Shown: positions 8,618 to 17,400, counted from the stretch's first letter. The stretch: DNA of 64,000 bases from Massiliimalia massiliensis (GCF_900155615.1 NZ_FUHT01000004.1:372001-436000); one strand, 5' to 3'. A program made the numbers and translations. Notes: a model not told the origin generated them from the letters alone.

Positions 8618-8966
8618 ATGGACAGAAAATTTTTAACCGATTTGGGATTGGAAAAAGAAGTGATTGATAAAATCCTGGATCAGAACGGAACAGAAATCAC
8701 AGATTTAAAGACCCAGATCAAAGCAAAGGACGTTGAAATCAGCACATTGCGTACTGATTTGATCAACGCAAACAACAAAGTTGCAGACCTTTCAAAAGTC
8801 GACGTGAAAGATTTGCAGACCCAGCTTGCCAATGAAAAGGCGGCGCGGGTAAAGGACAAACAAGCCTGGAGCTTATCCAGCACGCTGGCAAAGGCCGGAT
8901 GCGATGGATGGCTATGCCGGGAATGCTGACGGTACTCCTATCGACAGGGTCCAGATATTAGATTAA
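8618..8966 (+). pseudogene. Truncated phage scaffold (GP20-like) gene fused to another phage tail-end
   Basis: The first 85 or so residues (ATG after a GAAAGGAC site) form the coiled coil of a GP20-type scaffold protein: GLEKEVIDKIL, then a repeated DLKTQI/LRTDL heptad region. The frame ends at 8929, far short of the usual 150-200 residues. From about 8904 a different frame reads MDGYAGNADGTPIDRVQILD and stops at 8966, like the end of another phage structural protein. The join marks a deletion that removed the major capsid and everything to the tail. Confidence 0.65.
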
Positions 8967-8987
8967 AAAGAGATAACAGAAGTAAGG

Positions 8988-9027
8988 CCGCTTAGGAATG
9001 TTTTGATCCATCCTTAAGCGGTTTTTA
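8988..9027 (+). terminator. Terminator after the scaffold remnant
   Basis: CCGCTTAGGAATG / CATCCTTAAGCGG imperfect hairpin followed by TTTTTAG. The rest of 9028-9155 is AT-rich with no gene. Confidence 0.65.
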
Positions 9028-9155
9028 GTTTAAAAAGAATATATGTAAAATATTGTCGAAATTGGTCAATTCATCAATAAATTATCTATTGATATTTGTG
9101 CCTTACTATTAAAATTTATTCAATATGTAAATTTTTTCGTCACAATACATAATAT

Positions 9156-9167
9156 GAACTATAGTTC
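9156..9167. promoter_or_regulatory. Candidate operator palindrome upstream of the XRE gene
   Basis: A perfect 12-bp palindrome, GAACTATAGTTC, lies right after a TACATAAT promoter-like stretch and about 55 bp before the XRE gene. Small XRE repressors commonly autoregulate through such sites. The assignment is inference. Confidence 0.4.
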
Positions 9168-9220
9168 GTGGAAGCCTGATCAAAAATGTAATATTCTTCC
9201 AATTAAGGAGGGATTATGTA

Positions 9221-9430
9221 ATGTTTCGGCACCATTTTTCAAAAGATATTTATCAAGCACGTAAACAATTGGGCCTAACACAGCAGCAGGTCTCGGAGAG
9301 AATGAACATGTCGCTGCGGGGATATCAAAAGATAGAGAAAGGAGAAGTGAAACCGACAACAGAAAATTTTATCAGGCTCGTTTTGATTTTTCATATTCAG
9401 GTAGAAGATTACAGGGAGGACGTATTTTAG
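9221..9430 (+). CDS. XRE-family transcriptional regulator
   Basis: A 69-residue protein that is almost entirely a Cro/C1-type helix-turn-helix: IYQARKQLGLTQQQVSERMN, then LRGYQKIEKGEVKP. It binds DNA as a small regulator. The ATG follows AAGGAGGG at good spacing. It is followed 1 base after its stop by a DUF6514-like gene, so the two form an operon. It may be the last working piece of the prophage or a host gene at the insertion border. Confidence 0.88.
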   Translation: MFRHHFSKDIYQARKQLGLTQQQVSERMNMSLRGYQKIEKGEVKPTTENFIRLVLIFHIQVEDYREDVF

Positions 9431-9431
9431 A

Positions 9432-9662
9432 ATGTATCTTTATCAGCACAGACATGAACTGCAATACTTAGAAGAAGTTGGAAATTATGGCACATTTTGC
9501 ATAGAGGTTTATGCAAAAGACAATGGGCATTGGAAAAAGATAAAGGAGGTTTCTGACGTTTCTACAGACATTGATATAGTATTGAACCTAATATCAATTT
9601 GTAATATAGAACAGCTTGATCCGATTCATCTAATAAATGTTATTGAAGACTTTATTGGATAA
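9432..9662 (+). CDS. DUF6514-like small protein
   Basis: A 76-residue protein cotranscribed with the XRE gene; a GGGAGGACG site lies in the end of that gene. It shows a pattern I associate with DUF6514: ELQYLEEV, G-x-F/Y-x-I-x-V, D-V-S-T-D and a C-terminal LDPIHLINVIEDFI helix. The function of the family is unknown. It is followed by a terminator at 9681. Confidence 0.6.
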   Translation: MYLYQHRHELQYLEEVGNYGTFCIEVYAKDNGHWKKIKEVSDVSTDIDIVLNLISICNIEQLDPIHLINVIEDFIG

Positions 9663-9680
9663 AAGTATTACGATTAATAT

Positions 9681-9713
9681 ACCGGCAGGGATTAATCTTT
9701 CTGCCGGGTTTTG
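9681..9713 (+). terminator. Terminator of the XRE operon
   Basis: CCGGCAG / CTGCCGG hairpin followed by GTTTTG. The loop is 12 bases. Confidence 0.65.
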
Positions 9714-9788
9714 ATAATTTGTCGTCAATTGATTATAAACTTCTTTTGTAACAGGGTTTTACATGTTATTTTTGTCCTTGGTAGGGAC

Positions 9789-9822
9789 GAGGTCGCCAGT
9801 TCGAATCTGGTCAGCAGCTTCA
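9789..9822 (+). other. tRNA-like 3' fragment (T-arm and acceptor end)
   Basis: A complete T-arm (GCCAG, TTCGAAT, CTGGT with one G-T pair) is preceded by a variable-loop-like GAGGTC and followed by CAGCAGC-T-TCA, but no D-arm, anticodon arm or 5' acceptor strand lies upstream. It is a displaced tRNA 3' end of the kind left by site-specific integration. It differs in sequence from the fragment at 4571, so the two are not a matching attL/attR pair. Confidence 0.55.
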
Positions 9823-9930
9823 GGAAAAAGCTTTTAAATCTCATTATATCGGGGTTTAAGACACCGTTTTATTTTCTAATACTTTTTGTTATTCCAGTTT
9901 GTTTTAATGAGGGCTGGGATTTTATAAGAT

Positions 9931-9974
9931 AATAGGAGGCCAAGAAATTATTTTCTTGGCCTCCTATTTAATTT
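9931..9974. terminator. Strong bidirectional terminator
   Basis: A 17-bp perfect stem (AATAGGAGGCCAAGAAA and complement) with a 4-base loop, flanked by T-rich sequence on both strands. It ends transcription of the FAD oxidoreductase operon arriving on the minus strand. The remainder of 9663-10019 holds only the previous terminator and the tRNA fragment. Confidence 0.8.
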
Positions 9975-10019
9975 TTGTTCTATCAGAACAATTATAGATT
10001 GTTAGTATTAGGGGAATGG

Positions 10020-11357
10020 CTAATCAATCCTGACCCGCTGGCTGCGCAGCTCCTTTTGGAGTGTTTTGACATCGACATTCCGTGGGAGGACATCCTGTCG
10101 CACAGACAGTGCGCTCGCAGTTCCGGCCGCCTGGCCGGTCACCATAGCGAAATCTACCTGCCGGGTTATAGTCGTAGCCCGCCGCATAGAAGAACAGCAG
10201 CGGCCTGCTACCAGCAGATTTTCAATTTCTAATGGAACAGTGATACGGTACGGAACCTGGAAATATGCCTCTGTAAAGGCAGGCAGAACCCCTTCTGCTC
10301 CATCCATGCAGACGGGATAAACTCCGATAGAATCCTCAAAGCGCTTCTCATCAAAGATATCCTTAAACTGCATCCGGTATTCACCAATGATTCTTCTCGT
10401 TTCCCGAATACCGATAGTCATGGCAAAATTTCTAAGCTTTGCGTTTTCGAATCCCTTTTCGTATTTACGAAGAATCGGAATGATTTCGACAATGCTTTTT
10501 CTTGATTCAATTTCCGCTTTGGTTAGGCTGAGGACGTCTGTCCCGTCAGCCGGACACCAGCAGTGATTGAGTGCGGTCAGTTCATTTTTCGTCTTATAAT
10601 TATAGATGAAGGACTTGTTGGTATATTTGGGCATTTTTTCTCCCGCTTCCCGGGCCTTTTGAATGCCGTGATACATTTTCCGATGCATAACAGGGTGACG
10701 CTGCGACGGATCAGAATCTGCTTCTGCTTCTACTGCATCAACATCGATATCTGTAACACCGTATACAAGGGTGGCTCCAAGAGGTTCCCCGACGCCAAGA
10801 TCGCCGGTTGGTTCTTCCGCCATAACACAGGATACCCCGGCGCGATAGGCAATATCCGCGTCACCAGTACAGTCTACTACCCGTTTAGCCAGGATGGCCT
10901 TCCTGCCAGATTTTGATTCCGTTACTACGCCGACAATTTTGTTTCCGTCCATTAAGGGCATCACGCCCATACAGTGCAGGATGGGCGTGACACCATTTTC
11001 CTGTATGTATTCATCGGCTACATATTTAAACATTTCCGTATTATACGCAATGGAGGTGGCAGGCTTGAAAAAGCTTTTCTGAACAGCTCCCATAGCGATC
11101 ATTTTCTGGTCAAGATCCTCGACAACACCGCCCGGCATTGTTGTACGCTCCTCCCGCCACCAGGATGGCGGTTCCATAGAGGAGATGGAGATCAGCCCGC
11201 CCAGACATCCGTACTGCTCTACGAGTATCGTTTTAGCTCCGGTTCTTGCCGAGCCGACAGAAGCTGCGATTCCCGCGGGGCCTCCTCCAACTACCACAAC
11301 ATCGGCCTTCATCAAAACCGGAATCTTGCGTTCCGGTTCAGTGATCATTTCACACAT
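10020..11357 (-). CDS. FAD-dependent oxidoreductase (PF12831 type), paralog 1
   Basis: A 445-residue flavoprotein. The N-terminal Rossmann motif VVVGGGPAGIAASVGSA (residues about 17-35) binds FAD, followed by the family signature EQYGCLGG. SGRKAILAKRVVDCTGDADIA marks the second dinucleotide strand, and a C-terminal helix TGQAAGTASAL completes the FAD site. The substrate is unknown; family members oxidise small organic molecules or sugar derivatives. The start at 11357 follows AGGAGGAAATAAT; an upstream frame extension overlaps the next gene and lacks a site. It is the last gene of a minus-strand operon with paralog 2 and a sugar ABC importer. Confidence 0.88.
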   Translation of the reverse strand: MCEMITEPERKIPVLMKADVVVVGGGPAGIAASVGSARTGAKTILVEQYGCLGGLISISSMEPPSWWREERTTMPGGVVEDLDQKMIAMGAVQKSFFKPATSIAYNTEMFKYVADEYIQENGVTPILHCMGVMPLMDGNKIVGVVTESKSGRKAILAKRVVDCTGDADIAYRAGVSCVMAEEPTGDLGVGEPLGATLVYGVTDIDVDAVEAEADSDPSQRHPVMHRKMYHGIQKAREAGEKMPKYTNKSFIYNYKTKNELTALNHCWCPADGTDVLSLTKAEIESRKSIVEIIPILRKYEKGFENAKLRNFAMTIGIRETRRIIGEYRMQFKDIFDEKRFEDSIGVYPVCMDGAEGVLPAFTEAYFQVPYRITVPLEIENLLVAGRCCSSMRRATTITRQVDFAMVTGQAAGTASALSVRQDVLPRNVDVKTLQKELRSQRVRID

Positions 11358-11379
11358 ATTATTTCCTCCTATCCTGAAA

Positions 11380-12714
11380 CTAAGAAATCCGGACTCCCTG
11401 ATGCTGTAATATCTCCTGCAGCCGGCTGACTGGAACATTCCGAACCGGCAGGCCGTCTTTGATTGACAGTGCGCAGGCGATACCTGCGGCCTGGCCGGTA
11501 ATCATACAAAAATCTACGCCTCGCGTGGTGTGGGTCGCGTCCTTTGTGGCAGAAACAGACCTGCCTGCGACCAGCAGGTTGTCAACCGCCTGAGGGATCA
11601 TAATACGGTAGGGAATCTGAAAATGGGCGTTTGTCATCGCAGACCTGCACAGCTTCGGCCCGTCCATACAGACCGGATATACGCCGACTGAATCATCAAA
11701 TTTCCGTTCGCCGATGATGTCCTCCAGCGTGAGCTGGTAATTCCCGATGATGCGCCTTGTTTCCCGAACGCCTACGGCTGTGGCAAACTGGCGAAGAGTT
11801 GCATCTTCAAAGCCAGGCTCATATCTGCGCAGAAGCTCCAGAGTATCCAGCGCCTCCTTCCGGGAAAGGATTTCAGCCTGGGTGAGGCTGAGCACGTCGT
11901 TCCCGTCAACGGGAACCCGAACCCGGTTAATAGCGGTCACTTCTCCCCGGGTCATCCGGTTGAAAATAACCTGATTTTGAAAACCGTTCGGTGGGATTGG
12001 ATAATGATCTGCACGCGCTTTTGAAAAACCGTCGCTGATGAATTCATGCCGGACACGATCCAGCATTTCCGGGTGTATACTCAGGTTGTCACGAACTTTG
12101 GATATATCGACATTGGAAGCACCGAAAATCAGCGTTCCATACATCATATCCTCCTTTTCGTCTCTTCCAAGATTGCATTTTTCGAACGGAGCGCCGCATA
12201 GGGCGGCAATATCCGCGTCGCCGGTGCAGTCTACCACCCGTTTTCCAAGCAGGGCCTGCCTGCCGGATTTTGATTCGATAAAAACACCTTTGATTGCGCC
12301 GCTTTCTATGTATGGCTCTGTGACAAGGCAATGATAGACAGGCCGGATATGGTGTTCCTCCATCAGTTCGTCCACCACGAATTTGAGCATTTCTGTATCG
12401 TAGTTATAGGAGGCGGAGGGCTGAAAAAGCGGCTCCTCCGCCGCGCCATACGCAAGCATCTTTTTTTCCAGCAGTGCCTGTACGCCGCCGGGCATTACCG
12501 TATTCTTTTGCCGGCACCAGGATGACGGTTCCATATTACAGATTGCCGGGATTCCGCCTAAAAAGCCGTAGCGCTCTGCGATGATGACAGAAGCACCGGC
12601 ATCCGCCGCGCCGATTGCTGCGGAAATTCCTGCCGGCCCTCCGCCGATTACCAGGACATCTGCTGACGCCAGAACTGGAGTTTGGCGTGAGGGCTCGGTC
12701 ATTGTTTCATTCAT
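11380..12714 (-). CDS. FAD-dependent oxidoreductase (PF12831 type), paralog 2
   Basis: A 444-residue paralog of the neighbouring gene with the same layout: VLVIGGGPAGISAAIGAADAGA at about 20-42, ERYGFLGG, SGRQALLGKRVVDCTGDADIA, and a final TGQAAGIACALSI. Its CTGDADIAAL stretch is followed by a two-Cys region not matched in paralog 1. It starts 28 bp after the last permease gene and ends 22 bp before paralog 1, so all are in one transcript. Two paralogs in series may act on successive oxidation steps or stereoisomers; this is inference. Confidence 0.88.
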   Translation of the reverse strand: MNETMTEPSRQTPVLASADVLVIGGGPAGISAAIGAADAGASVIIAERYGFLGGIPAICNMEPSSWCRQKNTVMPGGVQALLEKKMLAYGAAEEPLFQPSASYNYDTEMLKFVVDELMEEHHIRPVYHCLVTEPYIESGAIKGVFIESKSGRQALLGKRVVDCTGDADIAALCGAPFEKCNLGRDEKEDMMYGTLIFGASNVDISKVRDNLSIHPEMLDRVRHEFISDGFSKARADHYPIPPNGFQNQVIFNRMTRGEVTAINRVRVPVDGNDVLSLTQAEILSRKEALDTLELLRRYEPGFEDATLRQFATAVGVRETRRIIGNYQLTLEDIIGERKFDDSVGVYPVCMDGPKLCRSAMTNAHFQIPYRIMIPQAVDNLLVAGRSVSATKDATHTTRGVDFCMITGQAAGIACALSIKDGLPVRNVPVSRLQEILQHQGVRIS

Positions 12715-12742
12715 TTTCTCATTTTCCTCTCATTCCGTAAGA

Positions 12743-13594
12743 CTAATCCTTAATCCCTGTTGTTGCAATCCCCTTGACAAAGTACTTTTGCGCACTGATA
12801 AACAGGATAAAGATTGGAATCAGAGACAGGACGGAGCCTGCCATGATATATCCGATGCTGCTTGTCTTCAACCCCTTAAATTCCATGACGCCCAGCGGGA
12901 TAGTATAGAGGTGACGGTCGGTAATAAACATCAGCGGATTTTCATAGTCGTTCCAGCAGAAAACAAAGGTGAACACTGTAAACGCTGCGATTCCGGCGGA
13001 AACAAGAGGGACAGCAATCCGCCAGAAAAGCCGGAATTCATTACAACCGTCGATTTTACCTGCCTCAAAAAGCTCGCTCGGCAGGGAAGAGAAGTATTGC
13101 TTGAGCAGAAAAGTTCCGAAGGTTGAAATACTGTTTGGAAGAATCAACGCCCAGAAGGTATTGTAAATCCCCAGGAAACGATAGATAACCAAACGCGGAA
13201 CCAGGAGCATTGTGTTCGGAAACATCAGTGTGGCAAGATAAAGCAGAAAGATGATATTCTTTCCTTTAAAATTGATTCTTGCAAAGGCATATCCAGACAG
13301 CAGGCTGGTAATTACCCCGCCGATCGTGGATAAAATTGTTACATAAACTGTGTTGCCATAGTACTGATAAAAGGGTAGGATTCCAGACCAGACGTTTGTA
13401 TAGTTGGAAAGAATCGGGTCTTTTGGAATCCACTGGATCGGAAAGGTAAAAATGTCGCTTTCCGGTTTAAAGGATGCTGACAGCATCCATACAAATGGCA
13501 GAATCATGGTCAGGCCGACAAGCAGCATCAGGATTGTCAGAAGCAGCTTAACGACCTTTTTTCCTTTTAAACCCATATGGGCTTTGGTACGCAT
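12743..13594 (-). CDS. Carbohydrate ABC transporter permease (MalG type)
   Basis: A 283-residue inner-membrane permease with six predicted membrane segments and the EAA loop (ELFEAGKIDGCNEFRLFWRIAVPL) that contacts the ATPase. The C-terminal KYFVKGIATTGIKD is typical for MalG-type (CUT1) subunits. It pairs with the next gene upstream (MalF type). The start follows AAGGAGG. No ATPase gene is present in the window; CUT1 systems often share a global MsmK-like ATPase. Confidence 0.95.
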   Translation of the reverse strand: MRTKAHMGLKGKKVVKLLLTILMLLVGLTMILPFVWMLSASFKPESDIFTFPIQWIPKDPILSNYTNVWSGILPFYQYYGNTVYVTILSTIGGVITSLLSGYAFARINFKGKNIIFLLYLATLMFPNTMLLVPRLVIYRFLGIYNTFWALILPNSISTFGTFLLKQYFSSLPSELFEAGKIDGCNEFRLFWRIAVPLVSAGIAAFTVFTFVFCWNDYENPLMFITDRHLYTIPLGVMEFKGLKTSSIGYIMAGSVLSLIPIFILFISAQKYFVKGIATTGIKD

Positions 13595-13612
13595 CGCAAA
13601 ACCTCCTTCTGT

Positions 13613-14560
13613 TTATCCTTCATGGACCCATCTGTCCGAGAATTTAAGCTGTATGAAGGTGATGATGAACACAAAGAGAAACAGGATAATCGAGGCGCTG
13701 CACGCGTATCCGATTTTATTGTATTCCACCGCCTGCTCATAAACATAGTATACAGTTACCATTGTGGAGTCGCCCGGCCCGCCGGTTGTCATGGTTTTTA
13801 CCAGTGTAAATACATTAAACGAGCCGATAATGCAGTTAATTAAAACAAAAAAGGTGGTTGGCGAAACCATTGGAATGGTGATTTTAAAGAAACACTGGAT
13901 CGCGTTCGCCCCATCGATTTCCGCAGCCTCATAAAGACTCGCGGGGATACATTGCAGGCCGGCGATAAACAGCACCATATAATACCCGACAGCTTGCCAG
14001 ACTCCGATGATCATCAAAGCGGGCAGGGCAGAATTGGAGGATGTAATCCATCCGGGTACATTTTCGATCCCAATGCTTTTCAATACGCTGTTGATCGGCC
14101 CATAGTTAGGAGAATATAAACTCGTCCAGACCATGGCCACTGCGACCATCGAAGAAATATACGGCATATAAATCATCAGACGTACCAGGCTTCTGCAATG
14201 AATTTTGTCGTTGATAATAACGGCAAAGATCAACGCCAGCGCTACGGTGAACGGGACAACGATTACCGCATATTGCAAGGTGTTCAACAGGGAAGTCAAA
14301 AAGGTATCGTTATGAAAAAGCTCTATAAAATTGTCTATTCCGGCAAAGCGGATGCCCGAAAAACCGGAAACTAGGTTCCACTCGGTAAATCCCAATAAAA
14401 AAGAACAGATGATTGGCAGAAAGCGGAAAATGACAAATCCAATAAAGCTCGGCAGCAGAAAGCACCAACCAATCAGTGTGCTTCTGCGAATGCTTCTCTT
14501 CGCAACCAGTCTATTCAGATTGGTTATTGCGTGACGGTCTAATTTCGTTGCTGTCGCCAC
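13613..14560 (-). CDS. Sugar ABC transporter permease (MalF type)
   Basis: A 315-residue permease with a cytoplasmic N-terminus, six membrane segments and an EAA loop (SLYEAAEIDGANAIQCFFKITIPM). It is the MalF-type partner of the gene at 12743. A GTG start (14560) after GGGGGTGA is the best choice. A 16-bp palindromic hairpin lies between this gene and the binding-protein gene upstream. Confidence 0.95.
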   Translation of the reverse strand: MATATKLDRHAITNLNRLVAKRSIRRSTLIGWCFLLPSFIGFVIFRFLPIICSFLLGFTEWNLVSGFSGIRFAGIDNFIELFHNDTFLTSLLNTLQYAVIVVPFTVALALIFAVIINDKIHCRSLVRLMIYMPYISSMVAVAMVWTSLYSPNYGPINSVLKSIGIENVPGWITSSNSALPALMIIGVWQAVGYYMVLFIAGLQCIPASLYEAAEIDGANAIQCFFKITIPMVSPTTFFVLINCIIGSFNVFTLVKTMTTGGPGDSTMVTVYYVYEQAVEYNKIGYACSASIILFLFVFIITFIQLKFSDRWVHEG

Positions 14561-14589
14561 ACCATCACCCCCTATGTGATAAAACTTCT

Positions 14590-14623
14590 CTGGTCAAACG
14601 GGAACTGGTTCCCGTTTGACCAG
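14590..14623. promoter_or_regulatory. Perfect 16-bp hairpin between binding protein and permease genes
   Basis: CTGGTCAAACGGGAAC is followed after 2 bases by its exact complement, with no T tract on the minus strand. Such hairpins after the binding-protein gene can stabilise its mRNA or lower permease expression. Similar hairpins occupy the same place in the other two importer operons of this window (46893 and 60614). Confidence 0.6.
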
Positions 14624-14633
14624 GTGAATAAAA

Positions 14634-16013
14634 TTATTTTGCTTTTGCAATCAGTTCGTCTGCATTTGCTTTCAGGTCTTTGATCGCTTCCTCCGGTGTT
14701 TTTTCATTAAAGAACACCTGTTCAATCTGCTTATCCATTTCGCCTACAACCTCTGACTGCGCGGTTGCAATTGTTGTAAATTTAAAGCCAGGAATACGCG
14801 CGATTTCGCTTTCCGGACTGGTGAAAGCGTGCAGCATTTCATCTGTGCTGACTCCCTCGCAGGAATAAATTTTGTCAATACAGATCTGTTCAATCTCTTC
14901 TGACGGGAAGTATGAAGCGGTCGGCTGCATATATTTTTCTGCTACGCAGACGTCAGGACGTTCGATACAGTACCATTTCATGAATTCAAAGGCAGCGTCT
15001 TTATTTTTGCTGCTTGCTACCATGCTCAGGTCACTGAATTCGTACATGGTCTGCAACGGATCGCCTTTCTTTTCTACCGGCATGGTAACAATACCAACCT
15101 CAAAATCATGAGCGTTATCCGGTAGGGAGCCCCAGTTGGAAATATTAAAGGTAGGAACGATGTCCATCGCGTATCCACCCTTATAGAACAGAGCGGTGCG
15201 GTTCGCATTTGCGTCTAAGCTAGCCTCTGCAAACTCATTAAATGGTTTCTGAGCACCTGCTTCCTGAAGGTCGTACAACCACTGCAGGCTTTCCAGGAAG
15301 GCCGGATCGTCAAAGTTGCTGGCGCTTCCATCTTCCTTGTACATGGCGTTGAGTCCTAATTTCAGGCTGGCGCGGTAGTACCAGGTTTCCTTTGGCATCA
15401 GACAGGTTCCGTATACACGGTTGACACCTTCACCGGAGGAAACCTTTTTGGCAATCTCATCAAATTCATCCCAGGTCCATCCCTCTTCCGGATAGGCAAC
15501 CCCAGCCTCATCAAAGATGGATTTGTTATACATAACAGCATATAATTTGTTTGCATAAGGCATGGAGTAGTGGTAGCCGTTGATTGTGGTGATTTCACTG
15601 GCGGCTGATCCGAACACCTCGGCGTAATCGAGACCGTTTTTCTCAAAGTATTGGTCTAAACCTTCCAGCAGATTGTTTTCTACCCTGAGCTGCAGATGGT
15701 CGGTAGACCATTGCGAAGTAACATCCATCGGTTCATTAGCCATCAGCATGGTGTTCATCTTGATCATTGCGTCAGGCGAGTCAGGAATTGGTTTGTATGT
15801 AAGATGAATGTCATCGTGGGTCTCATTGAAGGTTTTCTCCATGAGCTCCATTTCGGGGATTGGTGTCCAGTGATAGAAGATAACCTCTGTTTTTCCGTCT
15901 GCGGTAGTTCCTCCTTCGCTTGTTTCCGGTTGATCAGAAAAATCACCGCATCCGGCCATCATTCCAACCGCCATACCGGCCGCCAAAATAATTGACATCA
16001 GTTTTTTATTCAT
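14634..16013 (-). CDS. Extracellular sugar-binding lipoprotein (CUT1)
   Basis: A 459-residue solute-binding protein. The start at 16013 follows GGAGGCAGACAA and gives a signal peptide with lipobox (MAVGMMAGCG), so it is anchored to the outer face of the membrane. An apparent longer frame reaching 16241 has no ribosome binding site. The body has the usual two-domain pattern (VIFYHWTP at the start; MYNKSIFDEAGVAYPEEGWTW around 150). It feeds the two permeases downstream on the minus strand. The substrate is probably an oligosaccharide or glycoside. Confidence 0.93.
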   Translation of the reverse strand: MNKKLMSIILAAGMAVGMMAGCGDFSDQPETSEGGTTADGKTEVIFYHWTPIPEMELMEKTFNETHDDIHLTYKPIPDSPDAMIKMNTMLMANEPMDVTSQWSTDHLQLRVENNLLEGLDQYFEKNGLDYAEVFGSAASEITTINGYHYSMPYANKLYAVMYNKSIFDEAGVAYPEEGWTWDEFDEIAKKVSSGEGVNRVYGTCLMPKETWYYRASLKLGLNAMYKEDGSASNFDDPAFLESLQWLYDLQEAGAQKPFNEFAEASLDANANRTALFYKGGYAMDIVPTFNISNWGSLPDNAHDFEVGIVTMPVEKKGDPLQTMYEFSDLSMVASSKNKDAAFEFMKWYCIERPDVCVAEKYMQPTASYFPSEEIEQICIDKIYSCEGVSTDEMLHAFTSPESEIARIPGFKFTTIATAQSEVVGEMDKQIEQVFFNEKTPEEAIKDLKANADELIAKAK

Positions 16014-16235
16014 TTGTCTGCCTCCTTCATGAATATAAGACTTTTTGAATGGTTGCTTTTTTACCGATTGCATTGAAACCCTAACTCTTTCAGAATCGAC
16101 TGAAGATGACGAAATCCCTCTGGCATAAAAAAGATATTTGCCGGCATTAACATTTTTAGCTTCAAGAGATTTTATGAGACAAGCCCAGTAAATTATGATT
16201 GATTCCGCAATTTTTATTGCTTTGGAGAGTGTGGA

Positions 16236-16274
16236 TTTCAATGAATTTTGATAATTAAAATTCGATATCGATTT
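16236..16274. promoter_or_regulatory. Candidate regulatory sites upstream of the binding-protein gene
   Basis: The 390-bp region between the binding-protein start and the IclR terminator has no gene. It contains TTTCAATGAATTTTGA at 16236, resembling the sites at 17351 and 38915, and a palindrome TCGATATCGA at about 16262. Both could be operators for the IclR-family regulator, which is encoded next door. The rest is very AT-rich and must contain the operon promoter. Confidence 0.35.
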
Positions 16275-16406
16275 TTCTGATTATCATAATAGCATAATAA
16301 TATTTGTTTGTAAAGATATTTTTGTTAATTTCATCAAAAAAATATTTTATTATAAGAAATTTACTTTTGTTATATAAAAATATTATGCGAAAATCAATAA
16401 TAGAAC

Positions 16407-16445
16407 AAAAAAAGAGGGTATGCAAAAAGCATACCCTCTTTTTTT
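16407..16445. terminator. Terminator of the IclR gene
   Basis: A long A-rich/T-rich hairpin (AAAAAAAGAGGGTATGC and complement, 5-base loop) just after the IclR stop codon. T tracts on both strands make it bidirectional and insulate the regulator from the importer promoter. Confidence 0.85.
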
Positions 16446-16455
16446 GTTTTATCGG

Positions 16456-17256
16456 TTAATTTTTGGAACGGATAAAGGTGTTAGAGCCCAGCAGTTGGGA
16501 GATTTTATCCGCAATTTGGATTAGGAAGTCCAGGTTTTCCTCGATTTTTTCATCTGTCATTCGAAAGATCGGCCCGGTCACGCTGAGTCCGGCGATGATT
16601 TTTTGGGTGTAATCCCGGATTGGAACAGCGATACAGCGGGCGCCGATCTCACATTCCTCGTTGTCGAACGCATACTGGTTCTTCCTCGCGGCCTGCAGTG
16701 CTTCCATCAGCTGCCCCTTGGTTGTGATGGTGTTTTCTGTAAAGGACGGAAGCCCCTTTTCGGCAATCAGTTTATTGATATATCCTTCATCATGATCCAG
16801 CAAAAGAAGCTTGCCAACGCCGGTACAATGCATGGGCGCGCGGCTTCCGATCCTCTGCATGGTGCGCAGCATCTGGTCTGGCCCTGAGATAAAGCCGATA
16901 TATACTACCGTCATATCCTCTTCAATCGCCAGGCAGACGGATTCGCCAAATCGTTCTGAGATTTGCTTCATATAGGATTGCGCAAAATCAAATAGACGGA
17001 TTTCCGCGCTGACCATATTAGCAACAGAACAGATTTTAAAGGTCAGGTAGTATTGCAGGGTGGAGGGATTTTGCGCGACATATCCGCAGTCTTCAAGGGA
17101 AACAAGAAAACGCAGTACTGTGCTGGAATTTGATTCCAGAGCCTGTGCAATATCCTGGAGCCGCATTGGCTCGCGGTTGCGGGCAAGTAGTTCGATAATT
17201 CTCATTGTCTTTTCCGCTGAGAAATTTTTTGCGGTCGGCTTATCAGATTGTTTCAT
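16456..17256 (-). CDS. IclR-family transcriptional regulator
   Basis: A 266-residue regulator with an N-terminal winged helix (MRIIELLARNREPMRLQDIAQAL ... STVLRFLVSLEDCGYV, about residues 18-75) and a C-terminal effector-binding GAF-like domain ending in GLSVTGPIFRM. IclR proteins bind small catabolic acids; E. coli AllR, of this family, senses glyoxylate and controls gcl. Here it is divergent from the isomerase/dehydrogenase/carboligase operon and lies beside the importer operon, so it probably controls both. The start follows TGGAGG. Confidence 0.92.
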   Translation of the reverse strand: MKQSDKPTAKNFSAEKTMRIIELLARNREPMRLQDIAQALESNSSTVLRFLVSLEDCGYVAQNPSTLQYYLTFKICSVANMVSAEIRLFDFAQSYMKQISERFGESVCLAIEEDMTVVYIGFISGPDQMLRTMQRIGSRAPMHCTGVGKLLLLDHDEGYINKLIAEKGLPSFTENTITTKGQLMEALQAARKNQYAFDNEECEIGARCIAVPIRDYTQKIIAGLSVTGPIFRMTDEKIEENLDFLIQIADKISQLLGSNTFIRSKN

Positions 17257-17350
17257 GCATAAATCCTCCAGTAATCACCATTTCTAATATTTTGTCAATT
17301 ATAGTGTAAATCAAAAGAGAAATTTTTTCAATAGTCATATTGCACATGAA

Positions 17351-17366
17351 TTTCAATAAATCGAAA
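17351..17366. promoter_or_regulatory. Candidate IclR operator
   Basis: TTTCAATAAATCGAAA, a near-palindrome (6 of 8 half-site positions symmetric), lies midway between the divergent IclR and isomerase genes. An almost identical 16-mer (one mismatch) occurs at 38915. Confidence 0.4.
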
Positions 17367-17400
17367 TATAATTTTAAAAAATAAAATACGAAAAAACTAC

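Noticed and set aside
9711-9932. Plus-strand frame of 73 codons
   Set aside because: It translates through the tRNA-like fragment and a hydrophobic AT-rich tail, and has no ribosome binding site.
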